Notes under the pieces: generated by a model
Database searches by the model: none
What the model saw: the letters and a program-made list of their open reading frames with translations, nothing else
Told to the model about the DNA's origin: nothing
Origin: Candidatus Parcubacteria bacterium
GTDB taxonomy: Bacteria; Patescibacteria; Paceibacteria; UBA6257; HR35
Length of the DNA stretch: 64,000 bases
Assembly: GCA_026004535.1 (NCBI GenBank)
Contig: BPJI01000001.1
Span: 372,001-436,000 of the forward strand
Direction: 5' to 3'
Translations under genes and position numbers: made by a program
Shown: one piece after another, positions 25,901 through 33,053 of the stretch
Numbering within the stretch: position 1 is the first letter of the stretch
How the letters are laid out: each line of letters starts with the position of its first letter

Positions 25901-26507
25901 TCAAGAAATTAAAGATGAATTAAGAAAAAGAATGCCAGTTGAGGAAAGTATTCACTTGGCTAATTTAGGTAAACCAATTAAGCTTTCAGCTAAAGAAAAA
26001 TTATTATTAATCGAAATGGAAAAAATAAGAGAATTAGCAAGTGAAGTGCATAGGTTAAGAAAAGAAAAGGGAATTAAAGTGAGACAGCCATTAAAAACAT
26101 TAATTTTAAAAACTAAATTTTCTCCAGAAGTTTTAGAAGTTTTAAAAGATGAAGTTAATGTTTTAGAAATAAAGATTAATCCTAAGCAAATAGAAGAAAT
26201 AATTTTAGATTTTGAAATTACTCCTGAACTCAAAGAAATTGGGATTTTAAATGATTTTGTCAGATTTATTCAAGATTTAAGACAAAATGCCGGTTTGACT
26301 CCTAAAGAAATTGTTAAGGTAAAAATTGAAGCAAATAAAATATTGATGAATATTTTAAATAAAAGAATGAAAGAATTAGAAAAAAGGACAAAGGTTGTTT
26401 TTCTGCATAAGTCAGCGTCTAGCCTACGTAAGTCAGCGTTATTATCAGAAAAAGAATTTAATTATGAAAATTTTGGTAAAGTAAAAATTAATTTATTTCG
26501 AAAATAG
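22944..26507 (+). CDS. ileS: Isoleucyl-tRNA synthetase with an inserted histidine phosphatase domain
   Basis: A class I synthetase of 1187 residues charging tRNA-Ile. HMGH lies at 47-50, the editing-domain WTTTPWTLPGNLA at 255-267 and KMSKS at 815-819. Zinc-type cysteines are at 174-177 (CPRC), 491-494 (CDQC) and 724-726 (CKC). Between CDQC and the conserved IADIWFDSG, residues about 513-700 form a complete histidine phosphatase (phosphoglycerate mutase-like) domain. It has YLMRHCDA (RH at 520-521), SPILRAKQTA (Arg572), DERLREIDMG and IVSHGG (His662). All catalytic residues are present. A CAGAAC-family insert lies in the editing domain (206-247) and a small AAGTCAGCG insert near the C terminus (DNA 26405-26445). 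Typical IleRS are about 900-1050 residues. Confidence 0.95.
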   Translation: MNLPEIEKRIINFWKSAEIFEKSLRKNFKKKRFNWIEGPPYANDKPHMGHFLTRIYKDSILRFFSMLGYYVPRRAGWDTHGLPIEVATEKLLGFRDKKEVISYGIDKFNEKCKELVMKFKDAWEKMDERMGFWLDHKNAYVTYDPFYMESAWWIIREIHRKGLLKEEYRVAPYCPRCETVLAQAELGMPDAYKEVKDPSVCVKFRIAQNYSELTRNLQNNKNVKLKESTQNSQKYSVSSVLSSASSTKDEYLLVWTTTPWTLPGNLALAVHPDFDYYLYETPKGKIWTHQKLEEFKILKQVKGRDLVGLKYEPLFKIENFDIKENHYKVYPATFVKEDEGTGIVHIAPSYGEEDFELGEKHKLGIINYLDEKGRFKEEIIPSIRGLFFKEADKLIFENLKERGLIFEGSLDGYLHDYPHCWRCKTPLIYYATKYWVIKVSEIKNKIIENNKNVNWLPSSAGNRFYEWIKEGKDWNLSRTRFWGIPLPIWKCDQCNQLKVIGSLKELAFYKKANNNYYLMRHCDALSTQKNFLSGYPENVFNPLTRKGVLDAKQKAKSLKGKIDLIYASPILRAKQTAMIIADELKVPLFIDERLREIDMGILQNKPYEEFDKYIVDKITGKRDLTKKIENGESLEDVRKRAINFVLDLEKIYRGKNILIVSHGGVLWMLEGEMKALSSEQIRNFEVKNYELGEIRKVDLLIVPRDGEGKINLHRPYVDEFVWQCKCGGWYKRIQEIADIWFDSGCASFSAYHYPFENKKEIDQGMIFPQDFIIEGIDQTRGWFYTLLVISSLIKNKAPYKNVLATGLVLDEKGIKMSKSLGNVVDPMEIMEKYGADVCRFYLFYLNEVGDNKSFNEEEVKKLKNEFFDLLFNVLRFYKFYYQEINLKQSVNLSGNVLDLWFNARIKESYAKYYEAMTNYNLHKASRFLVELLNDFSRWWLRRSRERFQNPKDKKELQIALINFENLFYQFLKMLTPLSPFMSEYLYQEIKDELRKRMPVEESIHLANLGKPIKLSAKEKLLLIEMEKIRELASEVHRLRKEKGIKVRQPLKTLILKTKFSPEVLEVLKDEVNVLEIKINPKQIEEIILDFEITPELKEIGILNDFVRFIQDLRQNAGLTPKEIVKVKIEANKILMNILNKRMKELEKRTKVVFLHKSASSLRKSALLSEKEFNYENFGKVKINLFRK

Positions 26508-26537
26508 GAACTTATTATGTAGTGTTATTTATAATTT

Positions 26538-26796
26538 ACCCGGATAACCAACCGGATAGATTACCCGGATGAATACCGGATAAAAATATTACCCGGATGA
26601 ATATCGGATTAAAAATATTTTATGAATCATCCGGTCTAAATCTGGGTAGCTATTATCCGATTTACATCCGGGTAATTATATCCGGTTTAAATCCGGGTAA
26701 CCTATCCGGTAAAAATCCGGGTGATATTATCCGGTTATAATCCGGGTAACTTATCCGGTTATAATCCGAGTAGTTCTATCCGGTTTATATCCGGGT
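26538..26796. repeat. Palindromic CCGGAT word array, locus 6, reverse-oriented core
   Basis: Short forward arm of four units, core at 26604-26634 in reverse orientation, and a long reverse arm of about seven units up to the map start. From the core to about 26695 it is nearly the same sequence as locus 4 (16803-16895). It fills the 303-base ileS-map gap. Confidence 0.95.
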
Positions 26797-26810
26797 AAAA
26801 ATTTAAAATA

Positions 26811-27569
26811 ATGGATTTTGATACTAAATACAATTTAATGAAGACAGCAGGAGCGATATTAGCTGAAATATTATTTAATCTAGAAAAAGAAGTTAAAGAG
26901 GGTGTTGAACTTAAAAAATTAGATAATTTAGCAGAAGAAATGATAAGAAGTTATAATGCTGAACCAGCTTTTAAAAATTATAAAGCCCCATTTGCTAAAA
27001 GTGTTTATCCTTATACTCTCTGCATTTCTTTAAATGATGTTATTGTTCATGGTTATCCTCAAGAAAAAGTTTATTTTAAAAATGGTGATGTTGTTAAATT
27101 AGATCTTGGTCTTAAATATCAAGGAGTGTATGTCGATTCAGCTTTAACAACCTATGTTGGCGAAGTTGGCGAAGAAATAAAAAATTTAATTTTAGTAACT
27201 AAAAAAGCCTTAAAAAATGCTATTGATGTTGCTTTACCTGGAAGAACCTTAGGAGACATTGGTTGGTGTATTGAAACAACAATTGAGGATGCTGGTTTTA
27301 AAGTTATAAAAAATCTTTGTGGTCATGATATTGGAGAATTTTTGCATGGAGAACTGCAAGTCTTAAATTTTGGTGATCCAGGAAAAGGTAAAAAAATTTT
27401 ACCAGGAATGTTCTTTACAATTGAACCAATGGCATCAATTAATAGCGAAAATGCTATTGCTGACGATGATTATGTCTATAAAACAGAAGATGGAAACATA
27501 GGTACTCATTTTGAAGCAACGATTGTTATTCTAGAAAACAAAAATGAAATTTTAACTCCGATTATTTAA
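26811..27569 (+). CDS. map: Type I methionine aminopeptidase
   Basis: Removes the initiator methionine from nascent proteins. At 252 residues it has the family length. Metal ligands are visible in order: Asp in VVKLDLGLKYQGVYVDSAL (two Asp, about residues 97 and 108), His in GHDIGEFLHGE (about 171), Glu in FFTIEPMAS (about 204) and Glu in THFEATIVI (about 236). The substrate His is in NDVIVHGYP (about 79). The 3' end overlaps the convergent tRNA-binding protein gene by 8 bp. Confidence 0.95.
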   Translation: MDFDTKYNLMKTAGAILAEILFNLEKEVKEGVELKKLDNLAEEMIRSYNAEPAFKNYKAPFAKSVYPYTLCISLNDVIVHGYPQEKVYFKNGDVVKLDLGLKYQGVYVDSALTTYVGEVGEEIKNLILVTKKALKNAIDVALPGRTLGDIGWCIETTIEDAGFKVIKNLCGHDIGEFLHGELQVLNFGDPGKGKKILPGMFFTIEPMASINSENAIADDDYVYKTEDGNIGTHFEATIVILENKNEILTPII

Positions 27570-27882
27570 TTTTTTCTCCAACAAATACCTGTTCCAAAGG
27601 AACAATAAGCACTGGACCATTTTGCGAATCAACTGCTAAAAGCATTCCTTCACTTTTTATACCCTTTATTTCTTTTGGTTCTAAATTAACAACAACAATA
27701 ATTAACTGTCCGACTAATTCTTCGGGCGAATATTTTTCGCCAATTCCAGCAACAATTGTTCTTTTTTCTTGGCCTAAATCAATTTCTAATTTAATTAATT
27801 TATTAGAATTTTCAATTCTTTCGGCCTGTAAAATCTTTGCTACTCTCAAATCAATTTTTTGAAAATCTTCCAAAGTTATCAT
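27562..27882 (-). CDS. Stand-alone tRNA-binding domain protein (MetG C-terminal/CsaA type)
   Basis: A 106-residue OB-fold EMAPII-like domain: FQKIDLRVAKILQAERIENS (about residues 7-26), KLIKLEIDLGQEKRTIVAGI and KEIKGIKSEGMLLAV. This domain is the C-terminal dimerisation and tRNA-binding appendix of MetRS in many bacteria and also occurs alone (Trbp111/CsaA). Here it is alone, so it may act in trans with a MetRS encoded elsewhere. Its start faces repeat array 7. Confidence 0.9.
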   Translation of the reverse strand: MITLEDFQKIDLRVAKILQAERIENSNKLIKLEIDLGQEKRTIVAGIGEKYSPEELVGQLIIVVVNLEPKEIKGIKSEGMLLAVDSQNGPVLIVPLEQVFVGEKIK

Positions 27883-27905
27883 TTAAAGTATTTAATTATA
27901 GAACT

Positions 27906-28249
27906 ACCCGGATATGAACCGGATAATACTACCCAGATATAGACCGGATAGAACTACTCGGATTATAACCGGATAAGTTACCCGGATTATAACCGGATAA
28001 TATCACCCGGATTTTTACCGGATAGGTTACCCGGATTTAAACCGGATATAATTACCCGGATGTAAATCGGATAATAGCTACCTGGATTTAGACCAGATGA
28101 TTCATAAAATATTTTTATCCGGTATTCATCCTGGTAATATTTTTATCCGGTATTTATCCGGGTAAAATAATCCGGTATTAATCTGGGTAATCTATCCGGC
28201 TGACTATCCGGGCAAAATAATACGATAATTATCTGGTAATTATCCGGTT
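27906..28249. repeat. Palindromic CCGGAT word array, locus 7
   Basis: Seven to eight forward units, core at about 28093-28122 (one substitution and one deletion against locus 2), and about five reverse units. The 40 bases left of the core match locus 2. It fills most of the 449-base divergent gap. The remainder (28262-28318) carries an AACTCGTTAATTCG word repeat and the efp -10 box. Confidence 0.95.
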
Positions 28250-28319
28250 AAATCAATTATAAATTTTTAACCCGTTAACTCGTTAATTCGCTAACTAAAG
28301 AATTGGTTAATTTTTAGTA

Positions 28320-28325
28320 TATAAT
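28320..28325 (+). promoter_or_regulatory. -10 box of efp
   Basis: TATAAT sits six bases before the efp ATG, the same spacing as for the pilin and aldolase genes, which implies a leaderless transcript. The -35 region is not clear. Confidence 0.5.
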
Positions 28326-28331
28326 AATTAT

Positions 28332-28887
28332 ATGTTAAAACATTCAGATTTAAAGCCAGGGATAAAATTTATTTTAGATGGCGAGCCCTATGAAGTAATT
28401 GATTCGACTTTCATTTTTAAGGGTCGAGGCAGTTCAACTATTCAAGCAAAAATTAGAAACCTAATTAATAACAAAGTTTTAACTAAAACATTTCATCAAA
28501 ATGATGAATTTGAAGAAGCAGAAATTGATAAAGAAAAAATAATTTTTTTGTATTCAAAAAATAATAAGTTTTATTTTTTACATGGAAATCAGAAAATTGA
28601 AATCGATAAATCTATTCTTGGTAATAAAAATTTATTTCTTAAAGAAAAGGATGAAGTTATTGGCATATTCTTTAATGAAAAACTTATCGGGATTGAACTT
28701 CCATTAAAAATGCAATTTAAGGTGATTTCTGCTCCTCCAGGAATAAAAGGGGGTAGAGAAACCCCCGGAACAAAACCAGTTATAATTGAAACCGGAGCAA
28801 CTATTCAGGTGCCCTTTATTTATTGAAGAAGGAGATGTAATTGAAGTTAATACTGAAATAGGAGAATATGTAAGAAGAATTTATTAA
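28332..28887 (+). pseudogene. efp: Elongation factor P, +1 frameshift near the C terminus
   Basis: EF-P relieves ribosome stalling at proline runs. All three domains are visible: LKPGIKFILDGEPYEV at the start, the tip loop FKGRGSS (Arg at the position usually Lys or Arg), and TKPVIIETGATIQVP in domain III. The open frame ends at a TGA (28824-28826) after 164 residues. Shifting by one base around the T run 28815-28817 restores the family ending, EEGDVIEVNTEIGEYVRR, with a TAA at 28885-28887 and a normal total of about 184 residues. The shift site reads GTG CCC TTT. It may be a sequencing indel, a real +1 programmed shift at CCC-T, or a mutation that removes one strand of domain III. Confidence 0.85.
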
Positions 28888-28943
28888 TGGGTTCGCGAGT
28901 TGGCGAATTAACGAATTCACGAGTTAAAGAGTTCAAATTTATA

Positions 28944-28952
28944 TGATATAAT
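28944..28952 (+). promoter_or_regulatory. Extended -10 promoter of tRNA-Tyr
   Basis: TGATATAAT ends eight bases before the tRNA. The same TGATATAAT or TGnTATAAT form precedes tRNA-Ser, tRNA-Gly and tRNA-Pro. Confidence 0.7.
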
Positions 28953-28960
28953 AAATAAAT

Positions 28961-29045
28961 CCAGGGGTGGCAGAGTGGACAATTGCACCTGGCTGTAGAC
29001 CAGGCGGCCTTTGTGCCTGCGGGGGTTCGAATCCCTCCCCCTGGA
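28961..29045 (+). tRNA. tRNA-Tyr (GUA)
   Basis: A class II tRNA with a long variable arm (GCGGCCTTTGTGCCTGC). The anticodon loop is CTGTAGA, and acceptor CCAGGGG pairs with CCCCTGG. No full CCA is encoded (ACATTG follows). Its 3' end is repeated 136 bases downstream. Confidence 0.95.
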
Positions 29046-29190
29046 CATTGTTAATGGACAGGGGGAGGATGAGAACCCCCTACAACCTAACGGGCAATTT
29101 AGTGATTAACAGGAACGAAAGCGTTGGAGCTTTATTTTTTAACACAGAACATCGAGTTTACCGTTTTCGAATCCCCCTGGACATTGTTAA
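29037..29190. repeat. Duplicated tRNA-Tyr 3' end flanking a short noncoding segment
   Basis: An 18-base direct repeat, CCCCCTGGACATTGTTAA, is at 29037-29054 (tRNA 3' end plus flank) and again at 29173-29190. TTCGAATCCC precedes both copies. The 118 bases between them hold no gene. The second copy is preceded by AGAACATCGAGTTTACCG (29146-29163), which also occurs next to the tRNA-Ser duplication. The pattern resembles att sites left by integration at a tRNA gene. Confidence 0.85.
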
Positions 29191-29201
29191 AAAATAAAAA
29201 T

Positions 29202-30053
29202 ATGAAAAAAATAGATATAAAAATTACTAATAAGATTCTATTTCAACCTCTGACCAAAACCATAATTGTTGATTTAATAGATAAATACCATATTAAAGAT
29301 ATGAATGATTGGTACAATGTAAATGCAGATTTAATTATCACCGATCCACCATTCGGTATAGGTTTTAGTGGCAAAAAGGGGAATTATCATCGAGATGAAT
29401 CATATGTTGTGGATGGTTATGTAGAATGGGATGTTAATGAATATGATAAGCATATAAGAAACTTATTAGATGTAATTTATAGGAATTTAAAAGATAATGG
29501 ACAATGTTTAATATTTTCTGGTTGGAATAATAGTTATATAATTCATCAAGAAATTAAAAAATTTAAAAAGCTGGAGCTTAAGGGTAAACTTTATTGGATA
29601 TACAATTTTGCTCCAGCATCTTTTCGCCGGCCCTCCCATAATATATACGAGATTTTCTGGTTAACAAAAGGAGATAAATGGACATTTCATAAACGCTGTT
29701 CTACCCATCATTGTCTTGAGGGTGAGCCAAATCTAACCTCTCTTATATTCAAAAGAGATTATAAAGTCAAAATGCCTAAATACCCCACAAGATTACCATT
29801 TAAACTTTTACAATGTCTGATCGAACATTTTTCAAATGAAAAAGATTTAATATTTGATCCTTTAGCTGGTAGCGGAATGGTTGGAATTGTGGCCTATTAT
29901 TTAAATAGAGATTTTATTTTAGGAGATTTAAATCCAAATGGAAAAATCGTCTTTGAATCTTTATTAGATTATTATTTTAATAAAAATGGTTTAGAAAAAG
30001 ATAAACAAATTTTACTATGGTGGAAAAAGAAACTTATGAAAAAGCAAGATTGA
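29202..30053 (+). CDS. Type II DNA methyltransferase (DPPF class)
   Basis: A 283-residue DNA methyltransferase. The catalytic motif is DPPFGIGFSG (about residues 45-54) near the N terminus and the AdoMet-binding motif DPLAGSGMVG (about 222-231) near the C terminus, the beta-class order. DPPF is used by both N6-adenine and N4-cytosine enzymes, so the base cannot be decided. The start at 29202 is chosen because frames extending upstream run through the duplicated tRNA end. It overlaps the following endonuclease-like gene by 37 bp, as expected for a restriction-modification pair. Confidence 0.9.
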   Translation: MKKIDIKITNKILFQPLTKTIIVDLIDKYHIKDMNDWYNVNADLIITDPPFGIGFSGKKGNYHRDESYVVDGYVEWDVNEYDKHIRNLLDVIYRNLKDNGQCLIFSGWNNSYIIHQEIKKFKKLELKGKLYWIYNFAPASFRRPSHNIYEIFWLTKGDKWTFHKRCSTHHCLEGEPNLTSLIFKRDYKVKMPKYPTRLPFKLLQCLIEHFSNEKDLIFDPLAGSGMVGIVAYYLNRDFILGDLNPNGKIVFESLLDYYFNKNGLEKDKQILLWWKKKLMKKQD

Positions 30054-30661
30054 TATTTTTGGATTTTAAAAAAGAAGCAGAATCTGCCCGAAACAAAGAA
30101 AAAATAAAAGAATTTAAATTAGCTGCTAATGAACTAATTAAAGAATATAATACCGCTAATCGCGAAAACAGATTTATAGTAGGTGGGGCAATAGAAATTT
30201 TGTTTTCTGTGCTCCTTAAATCATTAAATTTTAGAGTCAAATGGTTAAGTGGAGAAATGAGATATGATTTAATGATTGATAATATTGGTTTTTCTTTAAA
30301 AACGAATTTCACAGGTAATGGAGATATAAGACTTATTAATATTTTAGGTAATAAAGAGGCAAAATGGGAGGAGCCAACAATTTTCTTAATAAGCGGTATA
30401 GGAATGTGTTATTCTGATCCTGAGATAGGAAATTTTCAAACTAAACATACAAACGATGCCTTGACAATTAATGTTAAACAAATTATAAATTTTGTTAAAA
30501 ATCATCCTCAATTTTTGATAAAGATTATCTTGAAGAAAAAACAAAGAGATATACAAAATAGTACTAAAACTGCAAGCATGGATGTTGCTAAGGTTATTTT
30601 AGAAAAAATTCAAAGTAGACATTTGATAAAATATATTAAAGACATTATAAAAAATAGGTAA
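30017..30661 (+). CDS. Probable type II restriction endonuclease
   Basis: A 214-residue protein lying directly after and overlapping the methyltransferase. A PD-(D/E)xK-like arrangement can be seen in YDLMIDNIGFSLKTNF (about residues 76-91), where the Asp, the Ser at the second acidic position and the Lys would form the site. The N-terminal half is helical and charged. Restriction enzymes diverge too fast for a specificity call. The role is inferred mainly from position and this motif. No word-repeat inserts lie in either gene, unlike most long genes here. Confidence 0.7.
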   Translation: MVEKETYEKARLIFLDFKKEAESARNKEKIKEFKLAANELIKEYNTANRENRFIVGGAIEILFSVLLKSLNFRVKWLSGEMRYDLMIDNIGFSLKTNFTGNGDIRLINILGNKEAKWEEPTIFLISGIGMCYSDPEIGNFQTKHTNDALTINVKQIINFVKNHPQFLIKIILKKKQRDIQNSTKTASMDVAKVILEKIQSRHLIKYIKDIIKNR

Positions 30662-30662
30662 G

Positions 30663-32062
30663 ATGAAAACTGGGGTGGCGACAATTCCTTTAGATTATGG
30701 TAAATGTCCTCCTTGGCTCTTTAAAAGAATCAAAACCCTTGGTGGAATAATGGCTGAATTAATGATTGAAGAATTTGGTGTTGATGAATTTTTAAAAAGA
30801 CTTTCTCATCCAGCTTGGTTTCAATCATTTGGTTCTTTACTTGCCTTTGATTGGAATTCTTCAGGACTTTCGGTTGTTTTAACTGCTGCTTTAAAAGCCT
30901 CTTTTAAAGAAAGAAATTTAGGAGTTTACGTTGCTGGCGGCAAAGGAAAAACTTCAAGGAAAACACCTGACGAACTTTTAATTATTGGTGAAAAAATTGG
31001 TCTTAATGGTGCAAAATATGCTCAAATTTCAAAATTGGTTGCTAAAATTGATAATTCATTGATTCAAGATGGATTTAGTCTCTATCATCATACTTTTTTT
31101 GTTACTGAAAAAGGGAATTGGGCTGTGATTCAACAAGGAATGAATACAGGATCGAGTAAAGCAAGAAGATATCATTGGCTAAGCCACGGATTACCACGGA
31201 TTAATAAAAGCCACGGATTAACACGGATGGATATGAACCACGGATTCACACAGATTAATAAAAGCCACGGATTAACACGGATGGATATGAACCACGGATT
31301 CACACAGATTAATAAAAGCCACGGATTAACACGGATAAATAAAACCACGGATTAACACAGACAGATATTTGTCAATCTATGGATAATTATCCACATACAG
31401 TGTCTCAATATAATCCGCGTGAATCAGTGGACCAATATAATTCGTGCAAATCCGTGGACGAATATAATCCGTGCAAATCCGTGGACGAATATAATCCGTG
31501 TAAATCAGTGGACCAATATAATCGGCGCAAATCCGTGGATTTAACTGAAGAGCCTCATTCAGGTATTGCTTCTGATATTTTTTTGAAAAAAGTTTTGAAT
31601 TTAACTGCTAAAGAAAGTAAAGGAAATAAAGAAGGGATGATTAAAGTCTTAAATGAAGAACCAAAAATTGAAAAAGAGATTGTTAAAATTTTTGGGCAAC
31701 CAGAAAAAACATTATTCTTGCCTAATATTGAATTTCATTACCACCCAGTTGTTGAAGAAAAATTCGACTTAAAAAGATTAAATAAAATAATTGCCAAGGC
31801 AAAATTTTTACAACCAAAAACAATGGAAGAAATTTTATTAATTGAAGGAGTTGGACCAAAAACAATCAGAGCCTTATCTTTAGCTTCAGAATTAATTTAT
31901 GGAGCCAAACCTTCTTTTGAAGATCCAGCTCGTTATACGTTTGCTCACGGTGGCAAAGACGGAACTCCTTACCCAGTTGATCGTCAAACCTATGATGAAA
32001 CAATAAAAATTTTTAATAGAGCTTTATTGATTTCCAGACAAAAGAAACTATTCATAAATTAA
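30663..32062 (+). pseudogene. DUF763 protein gene split by a CACGGATT palindromic array
   Basis: The N-terminal half (30663 to about 31180) shows the DUF763 pattern: KTGVATIPLDYGKCPPWLFK, HPAWFQSFGSLLAFDWNSSG and ending ARRYHWLS. The C-terminal half resumes near 31546 with DLTEEPHSGIASD, then ILLIEGVGPKTIRALSLASE (a helix-hairpin-helix) and DPARYTFAHGGKDGTPYPVD. Between them about 360 bases of CACGGATT words change the frame: frame 1 stops at 31353-31355, and the second half reads in a different frame from about 31379. The two halves together equal a full DUF763 protein. As it stands the gene yields two fragments unless the insert is skipped. The family's function is unknown; it is common in archaea and thermophiles. 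Confidence 0.88.
31181..31545. repeat. CACGGATT palindromic word array inside DUF763
   Basis: The forward arm (31181-31357) has about ten CCACGGATT-N2-CACGGAT words. These include an exact 54-base tandem duplication, AGCCACGGATTAACACGGAT and on. The reverse arm (31408-31545) has AATCCGTG/AAATCCGTGGAC words. The centre is ACAGACAGATATTTGTC to CCACATACAGTGTCT. It is the largest array of this family in the window and the only coding insert that breaks the frame. Confidence 0.93.
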
Positions 32063-32077
32063 GACGTCGTACGTCTT

Positions 32078-32305
32078 AAATACAGAAGGGACAGAAACTG
32101 ACACTTAATGAACGGAACAGATAGAAATAAATACGTAACAAACAGAAACGGACACGGAAAAAACGGAATGAATGGAAGCGGACATGGAAGGAATAGAACG
32201 AACGGAAATAATTCTTCCGTTCGTTCCGATGATTCTGTGTCCGTTTCCGATTATTCCGCTTTAATTTCTAATAGGTCTGCGTTAATTACGTATTTTTCTG
32301 TGTTT
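32078..32305. repeat. CGGAAC palindromic word array before the glycosylase gene
   Basis: Forward words such as AACGGAACAG, AAACGGACACGGAAAAAACG and GAACGAACGGAAATAATTC meet the reverse words TTCCGTTCGTTCCGATG and TGTGTCCGTTTCCG near 32213. A short palindrome AAGACGTCGTACGTCTT stands before it (32061-32077). The array ends at the start codon of the next gene. Confidence 0.88.
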
Positions 32306-32307
32306 TA

Positions 32308-33042
32308 ATGAAATTGAAAAGAGATTTTTTTACTCAACCAACTCTCAAAGTGGCTAAAAAACTTTTAGGCAAATATATTGTTAGAAAATATAGAGGTAAA
32401 TTATTAATCGGTAAAATTGTTGAGACCGAAGCTTATATTGGACCAAAAGATAAAGCTTCTCATGCTTACTCAAACAAAGAACAGCCTGAAAAAGAGAAAT
32501 TAAAAATTATTGATCAAAATTGGCAAAGAATTAAAAATTATGTTGAAAATAGAGAAAGATTTATCAAAAGAATTTTAAAACTTAAAAATGCTAAAGTAAC
32601 CAAAAGAAATTTAGCTGAATATTTAAAAGGAGGACATATTTATATTTACTTAGTTTATGGTAATTATTATCAATTAAATATAACTACTTATAAAGAAGGC
32701 TATCCTGAATGTGTTTTAATTAGAAGTTTGGAGCCAGTGGCCACAGATTTACACGGATTAAATATGGCCACAGATTTACACAGATATAAACGACGATTAT
32801 TAAAGGTTAATATAATACCCAATGGTCCAGGTAAATTATGTCAATATCTAAAATTAGATTCTTCTTTTTGGGGTGAAGATGTCTATCAAAGTGAAAGAAT
32901 TTGGTTAGAAGATAATTCATCATTAATTTCTTCAAGTGATATAATTAAAACAAAAAGAATTGGCATTGATTATGCTGGTGATGATGCTAATTTACCTTGG
33001 AGATTTTACCTTAAAAATAATAAATGGATATCAAAAAAGTAG
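32308..33042 (+). CDS. 3-methyladenine (alkyladenine) DNA glycosylase, AAG family
   Basis: Removes alkylated purines. The AAG-family pattern is clear: LLGKYIVRKYRGKLLIGKIV, ETEAYIGPKDKASHAY (about residues 39-54, with the catalytic Glu), GGHIYIYLVYGNYYQLNI and NGPGKLCQYLKL (about 173-184). The final RIGIDYAGDDANLPWRFYL is also typical. A CACGGATT insert (ATDLHGLNMATDLHRY, DNA 32738-32790) lies between LIRSLEPV and the NGPGKL motif, in frame. The central part (residues 55-105) is longer and more charged than usual. Confidence 0.92.
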   Translation: MKLKRDFFTQPTLKVAKKLLGKYIVRKYRGKLLIGKIVETEAYIGPKDKASHAYSNKEQPEKEKLKIIDQNWQRIKNYVENRERFIKRILKLKNAKVTKRNLAEYLKGGHIYIYLVYGNYYQLNITTYKEGYPECVLIRSLEPVATDLHGLNMATDLHRYKRRLLKVNIIPNGPGKLCQYLKLDSSFWGEDVYQSERIWLEDNSSLISSSDIIKTKRIGIDYAGDDANLPWRFYLKNNKWISKK

Positions 33043-33053
33043 ATAAGTTCTAA

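Noticed and set aside
29124..29201. Longer N terminus for the methyltransferase
   Set aside because: The extension is encoded by the duplicated tRNA-Tyr end and its shared leader, so the ATG at 29202 is the natural start.
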